A stretch of 64,000 nucleotides of DNA from Syncephalastrum monosporum B8922 (taxonomy: Eukaryota; Mucoromycota; Mucoromycetes; Mucorales; Syncephalastraceae): the NCBI GenBank assembly GCA_000697355.1, contig JNEN01001211.1, positions 124,001-188,000 on the forward strand. Direction: 5' to 3'. Every line of letters begins with the position of its first letter. The stretch's first letter is position 1. Positions 34,049 to 44,368 of this stretch are shown one piece after another. The notes under the pieces are model-generated. The model searched no databases and was not told the DNA's origin. It was given only the letters and a program-made list of their open reading frames with translations. A program made the position numbers and the translations under genes.

Positions 34049-35870
34049 TTACTTGGCATGCATCGGAGCAGTGTTTGACGAAGAGATGGAAATAGGGTCA
34101 GGATAGTCGCAGTAGACAAGCCCTGTGCGAACCCCGCGGCAAATCAGTCCATCAGCACACTCACTAAAAACCCACTGGCCATAGACACATTGCCCAAGCC
34201 GATTTGGATCCAGTGAATGGCATGTCCAGGCACCATGCGGTGAGCAGGGTGCGCTAGTATCGAAGATGCTGTCGCCCGAGAGTACTGCAGAAGACGCCGA
34301 AGCTGTTGGTGTTGTTGGAGGGCGAGTGGGTGATGAGACATGTGGTGATACAGACCCTGTCGTAGAGTAACTGTGTTTTCCTGTGGACAATGATGGTGAT
34401 GATGAGATGCGTGTAGGTGTCGAGGGAGCCGAAGTGGTTGTGTGCGTGCTACAAATTGATCGAATCCATCAGAAACCTTATTGCCGCCCTGTCCCTTGAC
34501 GTACCTGCGGGTGCTGTTCGTGCCACCCAGAAATTCGGCGATCGCCTCAGCATACGATTGGTTGGACGTGACCTGGTTAGCATGGGCGGACGACGCGTCC
34601 CATATCATGATACCACCAAAATGCGGAGCACTTCTGAGGACGGGAGACAAGGCTGGTCCCAACCGTTCTACTCTAGCATAATGGCTTGGATTCGCCGAGG
34701 CGGGGCTACCAGGGAGGCCAACAAGGACACGGACATCTTTGTTAATCGATTTTGTCTGTGCCCAACTTTCCCAATCGTCATAATTGAACTGGTTCCCGTT
34801 TACGTTGCAGTACTATTGGGGAGAGAAATTATATAAGTATGCTTGCTTCATAATGGGTGCGCGTACTTGCATTGTTATAGAATTGAACCCAGACAAAGTC
34901 GAACCATGCATGCTCAAGCGCGTCATCAAGATAGACGTCCGGGAATGGACATTGCGGGGCTCCACCGATGTAATATGTCTTTGTGTTATCGGTCGCTTTT
35001 TTTTTTATTAGACAGGTTAGAATCAATATCTCTGCTTCATTGAACATACCATAAAGTTCTCGTATGCGCTCAATGAAGGCAGTATACCCGCCAGCTGCAC
35101 CTGCTTCAATGTCCAAGTCAAATCCATCGACCGAAGCGCTACCAAAGGGCCGGTGGAGGTTGGGCGACGACCCGGCGCCAAACGTGGCCCACAGTGTCTC
35201 GGCCAGACGCTTGCCATCGTCTGCTGTAGCGAGGCTGTAGGAGCCTGTGGCGCCGCCAAGCGAGAGAAGGACCTTGATATCCTTGGATTGGCATTTCTCG
35301 ATGTCTGTTTAGGTGGTTCAGTGAGCTTGAACAGAGAAGCCGCTTCTCACCTGTCTTCATGTTTTGTTGACACTGGATCAATTGTGTCCCTATTAATGGA
35401 CATCAACCCACGCTGCAGGGCTCGCTTGAGTTGTCTAACGCTAACTTACCTTCGAACGTGCCATCGCACATTGTACCACTACTATCTGATAAATCAATGA
35501 GAGGAGGCACATCCCGCCCGCCTGCGCAATATTAGCCAAATTGAAATGTGAAATAAGCTTCTCGATCTTCACCAAATTGATAAGCAAAAGAAATAATGAT
35601 GATATCATGTAAGCCTTGTTCACAATAATGTGCCAAATTCTGTCGAGAGCAGATCGATTTGTCTCCTTCACATTATACTGTAGATTGTGATCTACCTGTT
35701 GCCAGTCGTTTTTCGACAGGGTATGGGCAGCATTCTGGCCCCTTGGGTCGATTGAGTGAAAAGTCTATTGGGTTGTATATGTCATACCAGTAAACAGCGT
35801 AATGATCGTGCGCCAGTGGATCAAAAGCTTGAGCTAGGAAAGGCCATAGCAGTAACAGGAAAAACAACAT
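34049..35870 (-). CDS. Class III chitinase (GH18) with C-terminal binding module
   Basis: About eight exons from ATG 35870. Signal peptide MLFFLLLLWPFLAQA, then AVYWGQNAAHTLSKND (a split codon after VYW), IIIISFAYQFGG, KVLLSLGGATGSY, the catalytic SVDGFDLDIE (DxxDxDxE), YYIGGAPQCPFPD and FYNNYC, GGIMIWDASSA. A Ser/Thr-rich linker leads to a Cys-rich module (AWTCHSLDPNRLGQCVYGQW...CADGLICRG) resembling chitin-binding CBM19-like repeats. The product should be secreted and cut chitin in its own wall or in prey walls. An apparent in-frame TAA near 35535 is removed by a 51-nt intron holding the branch-site-like GGCTAATA. The join FYNN|YC needs a GC donor. Confidence is high for function, moderate for every exon edge. 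Confidence 0.9.
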
Positions 35871-36015
35871 GTTTAAGCGAAAGATTCGATGAGTACCCAG
35901 TCTTTATATAGACCAAAGAATGAAAGAGAAGAGTAGCAACATCATTAGAGGGGTATGAATGCTTTGTACATTGTGCTGTGTTCTTTATTGACGACAGAAA
36001 AGAAAGAACAAACAC

Positions 36016-37011
36016 TTAGGCCTTCTCGGCGCGGGGACCGCGGTTGCCACGGCGGTTGCCACGGAAGTCCGAAGCAGGCTGGGCAGCAACGGGAGCGGTG
36101 ACCGAGACGCCAGGCAAGTTGCCAAAGTTGAGCGACTTGAGCAGTTCCTAGAATATACAGATAGACATCAATATCTTTCATTGCGGATGGATCTTGACAC
36201 CGTTTTAAGGGGAATAAAGGGGAGGGAAAATGGCCATCAAAAGATCCAACCGGCGCCTGGAGGCAGATATCGCCGTCCATAAAGCGCTTTTTTCTGTCTT
36301 TTCGCCTCTAGGGCAAAAAATATCAAGATAAACGGTACTCACCTCAGTGTCGGGATCAATCTCAATGGCGGAAGTGTCGAGAGCAGAGAACTCGGGGACA
36401 AAGTTGTCGCGGCGCTCACGCTCCTCCTCCTGGAGCTTGAAGGAGATGCCGCGGACGGGACCACGCGAAATGCGCTTCATCAAGTGGGTGGTGAAACCGG
36501 CAATCTTGTTGCGAAGACGCTTCGACTGAAGAATGGCAACCTCATCGACAATGCGCTTGTTGGTTTGGAAGTCCAGAGTGAGGCGGGGGGAGTACTTCTC
36601 GATAAGGACACGGGAAGCCTTCTTGACAGTCTTGGTTCTAACGCGACCCTATTACATCATGTAAGTTCATCTGTTCTTTCATCCATCCGTCCGTCGATCC
36701 ATCCATCCATCCATCCGTCTATTCATCCATCCATTCATTCATAAATGGAATGATTTGACGACTTTTGGTAATAATGGATGGATGGGCGAGTGCATTGTCG
36801 TCCTGATAATTACCATTGTTTAATACAGGAAAAGGAAGAGAGGGAGGAAGTCTGCGCCAGACAGCTCAGAAATTTGATGTGTTCGCTCAGCGGGATTGCA
36901 AATCCTCAGCTGGACGTCGCTGTGGATACCAAAATTCATGCTGACTACATCCATATGAGGTGCCGCCTTTGGTAGAAATATACACCACAATGAAACTTTT
37001 TAACCTACCAT
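36016..37011 (-). CDS. RPS17: 40S ribosomal protein eS17 (RPS17)
   Basis: Three exons (37011-37009, 36648-36343, 36147-36016) give 146 aa. The first coding exon is the ATG alone (ATG|GTAGGT), followed by a 360-nt intron, a common arrangement in ribosomal protein genes. The protein contains [55 protein letters not shown] and [13 protein letters not shown]. The C-terminal tail is an Arg-Gly-rich [11 protein letters not shown]. eS17 sits on the small-subunit head/beak and is needed for assembly. A GGAT tetranucleotide repeat lies in intron 1 (about 36680-36760). The ATG-only exon is the least certain element. Confidence 0.88.
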
Positions 37012-40000
37012 TCGGCTTAGAGATGGCTCACGCTCGGCTGTATATTTATCTCAATTTGACTTCCGTCTGCGCCGCAGGCACAAGATTGGAGGAAAGAGAG
37101 CACTGTGGAGGCAAGAGTATTTGATCTTATAGTTGAAAATTATTAACGGCGTGAAGTTATGAATAAAGATGCAATGAACTCATGCGCAATTTTCTATCTC
37201 CTTCTGATCGAGAGAGGGACAGAGCTTTCGTTAAAAAGTCCCATGTGAGAAAAGATGGAGCTATTGTGTCAATGTTGTGAGCGAAACTGGCGGAGGGGCG
37301 TCCGAGGAGGGGACATGGGAAGAACGAGATAAAGGCTTAAGTGAGGCTCTTTACAGGTTTACCAACCATATATTAACAGCTACGTTGGTGTCTGCATTAT
37401 GTGTGTCGAGCGCATCCGTCAAATGTTTTGGACTTATACACTGCTCTAAAGTAATTGCACTGGGTCCAGATACAAGAAAGACTATTTATACGTGGATGTG
37501 CACACTTTAATCCTTGTATATATTAGCAGACTTGACCTGCGATAGCTACCGATCCTGCTGTTGTCTTCGGCGGCCATTTAATGCAATACATTAATGAGCT
37601 CGTCTTCCGCTATGATGACCTTCTTTGCACCCTTACTCCTCATATCAGCAAGAAAAATACGATAATGACATCGCAGAGAGACGCTTGAAATTTGTACAGA
37701 AACCTGAGAGAAGCAGTATGTAGATCAATGGTCTTTCGAATTCAAAGCAATAAAATCCAAGAACTCCAGAGACGAGCCTAAAGTTGCCTTTTTTGGGTTG
37801 TACCTGGTTTGGCAGAAGGACCTGAAGCCTTGACCCCGCCTGCCATGGAAGAAGAAGAAGAAAAGATAACGCAGAAGACATTCTTTTATCATTATGAGAC
37901 AGACGTATCATAATCTAGTATAGCATAATATTATACAACACTGTCTTCTTTTTGGATGGAAAAACGACGTTTTTGTCGCGAGTTGAAAAGGCCAGCACAT
38001 GATCATCAGACCAACGCATGAAATCCAGTGTACTGGCAACGACATATAAACCGCAGCAAAAAGTTGCCATCCAACACCTCTCTCTTATCACAGTCTTTTC
38101 ACAAAAGTAAGTGTCTTGAATGACGAATCTCAGGCTACGAACCTCATTCTTTTGCAATCAGACAACGCCATGGCCTCGATCTCGTCCATGCGCACGTCCC
38201 AAGGGCACGTCGCACAAGTCTATTGTCGATCTCTGACGGCTGTCAAGACACAAAACCACATGCAAGTCATTGTCCTCTTATCGCACAAACCAAGGATAAG
38301 ATACATCAAGCAACAAGCACGAGGTGAACAAGGCGACGTGGACTCAAGGTGACCATCATGGTCTGAGGCCTCTCAAGAAAGAGTACACACTCTTCATTTG
38401 ATCAGTAAGCTTTCCCATTTCTCCTGCATGCATGGCATGGTATGCTCCACACAGACGTGTTATTGACATCGATCTTATCTCCAGCATCAATCACTCGGGC
38501 GCGGCTGATACACAACTCACTACCCCACCTGCGGCCATAGCAAAAGGCGATCCCTGTATTCTGGTCTCTGCAATACTTCTGCAAAAAAAAAAAAAAAAAA
38601 AAGACATAGTAAGTAATCTTGACACAAGTTGAAGATCGATCGACCCTCTCATTCTGGGATCCAGACCATCGTGTAACACGGCGAAACGACAACGACAATG
38701 CCAGACAGAGCATGACACATGATGACCGCCACAACCCTATGACCATACTGTTCAAACGCCTACCCAATGGGATTTGACATACATTCCCACACACTCAAGC
38801 AACACTTCCAGAAAAGAAAAAAGAAAAAAAAAAAAAGGAAAAGAAAAAAAAGGAAGAAGGAAAAAGTTAGGAAGAAGAAAAGACCGAAGACAAGGAGACA
38901 TACATGTACCCTCTGGTAAGCATTGCAGCCCTTATTGTATACGCTGAGTACTCATTTCATCTTATCTATGTAGCGTCCTGAGGAGCTGCATATGACTTTG
39001 TCTCTTCGTGGTTGCCGACCTTATGCAGAAAAGAAATCCCCACCATAGCAGCTGGTAAGGAAACAGTTTATGGCTCTATATTACATACTCATATATGGTA
39101 CGCCAAAGGTTCTACAGGCAAGGTACTCCCAGGTCAGCCTCAAGGGAATGGCCTGCAACACCGCACGTTCGACGATTTAGCTCTGCGCGCAACGCAGTAC
39201 TGGCACCAAGTCACTCTTATCGGTGCATAGCCATAAACGTTCTCAAGCAGCGATCACCTATATCACCGTTGCCAACATGCAGACAAACATTTGCGAACTG
39301 CACAGGCAAGTACCTCGTTAAGATATTGATTGACTCCATCGCTAACGCAGTTTCAATATATAGACAGGCGTACACAAGCACTGGATCTCTCCTATTGTAT
39401 GAGCATGAGGGTCAGCCATACATAGGCAGTGTGCACGGGGCAAGCAACATCCGTCTTTTGGACGACGTATCGACCGCAGCCATTGGAGCATGTTCAAGAG
39501 CGGGCAACTTTAAGGAAGCCGCGAAGCCAAACTACAAGGCAGCGGCATATCAGAAAGCACAGACGCACAAGCTATGTACGCGCAAGGCACGGGACAAAGC
39601 CAAGGCGATTCTTTCATCAGGCGAAGGAGCTACAACTACAACACCAAGGGAGACACTGCTAGACCCACGGCAGAGACGCGCAAGCTACATATGCGCAAGA
39701 CACCGGAGCAATACCGTGACGACACCACCGTCAATTGGAGGAATCTACAGCCAGGGCGCTAAGGAAGACATCATTGGAGACACTGCATCGTACTGAAGCA
39801 TGATATCAAGCAAGACACCTGAGGAGTGCCATCGAACATAGGCATATTTGTGTCCAATAACGTTATGGAGAGACCACAGGTATGTATAAAAGCGTCTTTT
39901 ATCTTTCCAAACTGATTTCTTGCATTCTTGTGTAGAGCTCAGAGCAAACCAGACACCCACCCTCACTCGCCGCACTCTCTGGCGACCAACATCCAGTCTG

Positions 40001-40170
40001 CACGCAAATGTGCGCCCCTCCCCGGTCTAGTAGGGGCAGAGAAGAAAGAGACGAGCCCATCAATAGGCGCTCGTGCGTCCAGTGGACGCTGTGGGAATAC
40101 CAGGTGCTGTATATCGGCACGGATCGGCGCCGGCACCCCCATTCCACTCCTTCTCCTGTCGTCATCTTTT
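37012..40170. other. Gene-poor region
   Basis: No protein family recognised. It holds an 18-nt poly-A run near 38583-38602, a polypurine tract of roughly 75 nt (about 38812-38886) and several open frames without motifs, the longest 39095-39796. Transcribed non-coding RNA is possible but nothing in the sequence proves it. Confidence 0.45.
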
Positions 40171-40407
40171 CCCGCCTTCCTCCTCTCACCATCTGCACCC
40201 GCCAAAGCAGCCGCCTCCACGCGGCTGTTTGTTTTAAGTCTCTCTCCCTTCCTTTGTCCTCGTCCTCGTCTTCCTCCTCGTCTCTCCTCGTCTTCCTCCC
40301 GCCTGTCTCCTCACCACCCGCACCCGCAGAAGCAGCCGCCTCCACGCGGCTGTTTGTCTCAAGTCTCCTTCCTTTTGTTTGTCCTCGCCTTCCTCCTCGT
40401 CTTCCTC
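40171..40407. repeat. Two-unit imperfect tandem duplication with hairpins
   Basis: Unit 1 about 40171-40297, unit 2 about 40298-40407. Each has CAGCCGCctccacGCGGCTG (40208-40227 and 40333-40352), a 7-bp perfect stem with 6-nt loop, followed by GTTTGT and a CT-rich tract. The plus strand is strongly pyrimidine-rich. Confidence 0.75.
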
Positions 40408-40595
40408 CCGCCTTTTTTCCTGTTTGGGGAGGCACCCCTGCCGGTCTGCCGCGGCGGTGGATAGTGGTTGCGTTTGCTTGGTCGTGCCGGTGCCTGCTGC
40501 CTTGTCTGTCGTAGTCGTTCGTGGTGTCCGGGGGGTTGAGCTTGCCTTGTCGCTCTGGAGCCGTTATGTCCCTGGGTGACCATGCCCAGGGGCTC

Positions 40596-41007
40596 GCCCC
40601 GCCATCTTGAAGCGGAAGCTGTGTCTCAGCCGCTGCCCGCAGAAATTACCACAGTCGCCCAGCACGCGCCCGCCATTCTCATAGACAGGACAGGGTCACA
40701 TCTGTATGTGTGTGTGCTCTGCTCTTCTAGCCCTTGAATAATTCCGAGCGCCAAGAACTTCGATCCAAGCCCTTCGATATCTTTCCGGAACTGTGTCATC
40801 TTCCCTCGATAGCGGAAGGGGCAGTCCAATCGTTCCCGTCTCTTGATCCCGCCTCGTCGCCACACGATCTTGATGAAACTTGAGCCAGTTGACATCAAGC
40901 GTTGCGGTCTGAAGAGCCTCCTGGCTGCCTGTCGATGATGACATTTGGTAGGGCCATCATGTACAAGGCATGGCAATGATTGGGAGTGTATCGGTCTGCA
41001 GATATGG
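40596..41007. repeat. Left arm of a diverged inverted repeat
   Basis: About 412 bp matching the reverse complement of 41648-42057 with scattered substitutions and small gaps. On the minus strand it encodes TATLDVNWLKFHQDRVATRR and following residues, conserved in the partner arm. Confidence 0.85.
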
Positions 41008-41647
41008 TTCCTTGACAATGATTCGGCCGGGTCAAGATGTTCACCGGCACAAAGGCAAGTCCAAAAGAATTGATAAGGTGCTTCCGTGACAGATACTACC
41101 AGCGTCCGTTTATCTGTAGGTATCTTACTTTAATACATCCTTGGGTGGCTTGCAGCTCGGGTAACGAGTAAGTGAAATCATATACAGATTTTGTTCTAGT
41201 TATTAATTACATTGCACTGCGTCTTTAGCCATGAGGACGTCAGAGTTGAGCGTTCCTCGTGCAGCCTGTCCGGGGTCGTCAGACGCGACACGCCGTTCGA
41301 CGGGTATGGCTTTGCTGTACACTGGCGCTCCGTTGACGGTCGTCCTGGTGTCGCGAATGCAGTCTCAAGAGTCAAGCGTCAAGCGTTCGTTGTGCATTCT
41401 ATTCCGACGCCGTAAGCCATGACGAGTCGTTTGACGACTGCAGATGCCACCCTGAAGCTCGCCATTCCCGATTATTTATTTTAATTTTTCTACCGAACAT
41501 GACAGTGGCCATTGTATATCTCTATGAAGGCAAGTACATACTCGTGTATACATCAGGATGAAGACGGAAGACTAACTCATTGCTTAACACCCATATGGCC
41601 CTTTTCATCGTCCTTCCGTTCTCGGAGGCGGAGCATCTTGTCTAGGG
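41008..41647. other. 640-bp interior of the diverged inverted repeat
   Basis: No gene recognised; short open frames only (for example 41212-41415). Confidence 0.5.
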
Positions 41648-42057
41648 CCATATCTGCAGACCGACACACTCCCAACCATTGCCATGTCTTGTACATGGTA
41701 GTCCTACTAAATGTCATTATCGACAGGTAGCCAGGTGGCTCTTCAGACCGCAACGCTTGATGTCAACTGGCTCAAGTTTCATCAAGATCGTGTGGCGACG
41801 AGGCGGGATCAAGAGACGGGAACGATTGGACTGCCCCTTCCGCTATCGAGGGACGATGTCACGGTTCCGGAAAGATATCGAGAGGCTTGGATCGAAGTTC
41901 TTGGGCGCTCAGAATTATTCAAGGGCTAGAAGAGCAGAGCACACACACACAGATGTGATCCTGTCCTATCTATGAGAATGGCGGGCGCGTGCTGGGCGAC
42001 TGTGGTGATTTCCGCGGGCAGCGGCTGAGACACAGCTCCCGCTTCAAGACGGCGGGG
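41648..42057. repeat. Right arm of a diverged inverted repeat
   Basis: Begins CCATATCTGCAG and ends TCAAGACGGCGGGGC, mirroring the left arm. The plus-strand frame 41711-41929 encodes the same conserved peptide as the left arm in the opposite direction. Confidence 0.85.
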
Positions 42058-42937
42058 CGGCGGTTCCATGAGCGACTTGGCGAGCTTCCCCCAGCCACGG
42101 ACGACTATGGCGGCAAGGCAAAGGGCATCGGCGCGGCCAAGTAGGTGCGGCCACCTGAAGCCGTCGCGGCGGGCCGGTGAGGGTGCTTCCTCAAATCCCT
42201 TTCCACTCCTTTTCCCCTTCCGGTCCTTTGCCATCCAAAGCTCGCCATATGCGAGTTTGTATAATATGCCCCATAAATAAAACTTTTTGTCCAAATAATA
42301 TTATGACTTTGAGTATCTTGACTTCTTGGATGACCTACACAAAGGCTTGCCGTACTGTCTTGTATAGTGAGACACCGCTTGACTTAAATTAGAAGATTGA
42401 CTTGGTTGCCTTGATTTGGTTTGGCCATTACCTCTCCAAACTCGATGCAGCCCGTTACGTATGTATTGTCGTGGTCCTTCCGCAGAAGTGAATATAGGAC
42501 TAGGGCTGCTGAAACTGTGAACTAATTTATGCTGATAGTTCATAATATATAGATAAGCGAGAGAAAGGGTGAGGAGGGCCATTCTTTGAGTTAGCGATGT
42601 GCGCAATTCTTCTATTTGCCTTTCCATTATATGACAAGCTTGTGGCCATTATGTCGAACATTGGGCGATAGAAAATATACGAAACATGCGTCCCAGTGAA
42701 ATCGATCAGCTTTCGTCGTACAATAATGCTCGATTGATAAAAAACGAAGTTGATAAATGTAAATGATTGGCTGATATGTACAACTTTGGTTCTTAGACGC
42801 CATTGTACGAGACCTGATTGGATGGGGAAAAGTACAAGCAGAGTATCTGAGAAAGAAAAAAGCGGGGAAATGATACGAGGAGCCAGGTTCGGTCCAGTGC
42901 CTGCACGGACGTTGGTCAAAGTCCTGCGGATCCCGCC
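42058..42937. other. Intergenic upstream of ATG101
   Basis: The first 180 bp are GC-rich like the repeat island; the rest is AT-rich. No gene seen. Confidence 0.5.
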
Positions 42938-44089
42938 ATGGCAGTCAGCGCACGCGAATTCAACATTGAGATGGTACCACCCCCGGGCTTTTTCTTCCCC
43001 TTGTCCGTCTAACTCGCTCTCGCTCTTCAGACAGGCGTGCCCAAGGAATACGTCAAAGATGCCCTCCGAGGTATCAATCGTCTTCTTTTCCTTTCCTTGC
43101 TGCATTCCGATCTCCCTTCACGATCGCTTATTTATCCTCGTAGGACTCCTCCATTCCATATTCTTCCACCGCCTCCTAGTGAATGTTACCCCCAGAGAGC
43201 TGCGAGTCTTTGATATAGCTGTCGTAAGTCTCTGGCGTATCGATGGGTGCTGCTTGCTTACTGTGGTGCTATTCAGGCTGCTACTGATAGCAGGGACGTC
43301 GATCAGCTGATTGAAGAGCGTACGGCCGAGTTTGTGCAAAGCCTATCGAGCACGGCGGGTCATACACGACAGGGCAAGGTATACAGCTTGGATCGAGTTC
43401 GTTCATGTACTCAAGGTGTGAACCGCCCTTATCACTCTAACCTTTCATTACTTCTTATTGCTCTAGATTGCCATCCTGTTCTATGAGAAGCGTCTCAAGA
43501 AGAACTGGTTTCAGTTCTCCAAGACAGAGGAACTGGTCTGCTGGGAACAGTGGGCGATCACGATCAGTCTGAGCCCGCCTCAGCAAGAAAAAGGTCAGTT
43601 GATCGTGAAATAAGGCAGAAGCAGGAGATTAAGCCAAGGGAGAATAGACAGGTCAAAGGCGCTCCGGTCGGTTGAGACGCAACTGTCTCAGAACCTGATG
43701 GAGATCCTCAGGCTCGCCAACGATAACAAGGAACACATCCCATCCATCACGACGACCGAAGGCAACCCCTTCCCTTATCAGGTAGGCAACGTACGTTTCC
43801 GGTAGTCGATGGTATTTCTAACGAGAAGAGGTAGATTGCGATTCCGGCCCAGTCAGAGACGTGGGGGGCCATGCTGAAGCGCCTGGTGGTGACCGAAGCA
43901 CCTTCGACACCGGATACAGCTGAGACAGGGACACTGTACACAGCCGCTGCTGCAGGTCGGCGGGGCTCGTCTTCCTCGGTGGCATCCACCTCAGGCACAA
44001 CTGCTCCCGGTGCGGGCATGATTCGTCCTACGTCAAGCACCAGTAGCAATAGCAGCAGTCTCGCCCCAAGAAGCCCTCGTTTGAGATAG
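42938..44089 (+). CDS. ATG101: Autophagy protein Atg101
   Basis: Seven exons from ATGGCAGTCAGCGCACGC. The protein shows the Atg101 HORMA-fold pattern: VPKEYVKDALRGLLHSIFFH, VNVTPRELRVFDIAVA, DQLIEERTAEFV, ILFYEKRLKKNWF, LVCWEQWAITISL, SVETQLSQNLMEILRLANDN and IPSITTTEGNPFPYQIAIP. The WEQWAI stretch corresponds to the strand before the WF finger region. After WGAMLKRLVVTE it ends in an extra Ser/Gly-rich tail of about 60 aa. Atg101 stabilises Atg13 in the Atg1/ULK initiation complex of fungi that lack the Atg29-Atg31 type scaffold, consistent with a non-budding-yeast lineage. Joins read: DIAV|AATDS, QGK|IAIL, PYQ|IAIP, with GTAAGT-like donors. Confidence 0.88.
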
Positions 44090-44368
44090 ACACCCATCTC
44101 CTACCGTTCATTCACCATTGACGTTACCACTCCTTATTATCAGCTACCTATACCATACACCTCCTCTTTCACTCTCCCTTTCGCTTCGTCTTCCTTCTTA
44201 ACTTCTATTCATCTCATCTCTTGCTTCTTTTATCTTATTACCGTACCGTATCACACCACATACACACAATTAGAAGAAATAGTGTTGCATTCAAAAATAA
44301 AAAAAAAAGAAAAAAAAAAAGTATTTGTATTTTTGGGAGCGGGAGACTTAGAGGAGAAATAATGCTTC

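Noticed and set aside
35441..35671. In-frame TAA inside the chitinase coding region, suggesting a pseudogene
   Set aside because: A 51-nt GT-AG intron (with GGCTAATA as branch site) removes it and the flanking residues QFG|GRDVPP join in frame.
36649..37008. Possible C/D snoRNA in RPS17 intron 1
   Set aside because: CTGA boxes occur but no RTGATGA box with a flanking stem was found.
39095..39796. 233-codon open frame in the gene-poor island
   Set aside because: No motif, no splice partners, and an alternative frame is equally open; compositional chance cannot be excluded.
39899..40435. 178-codon Arg/Glu-rich minus-strand frame
   Set aside because: Its repeats read in different frames in the two tandem units, so the protein is not what is conserved.
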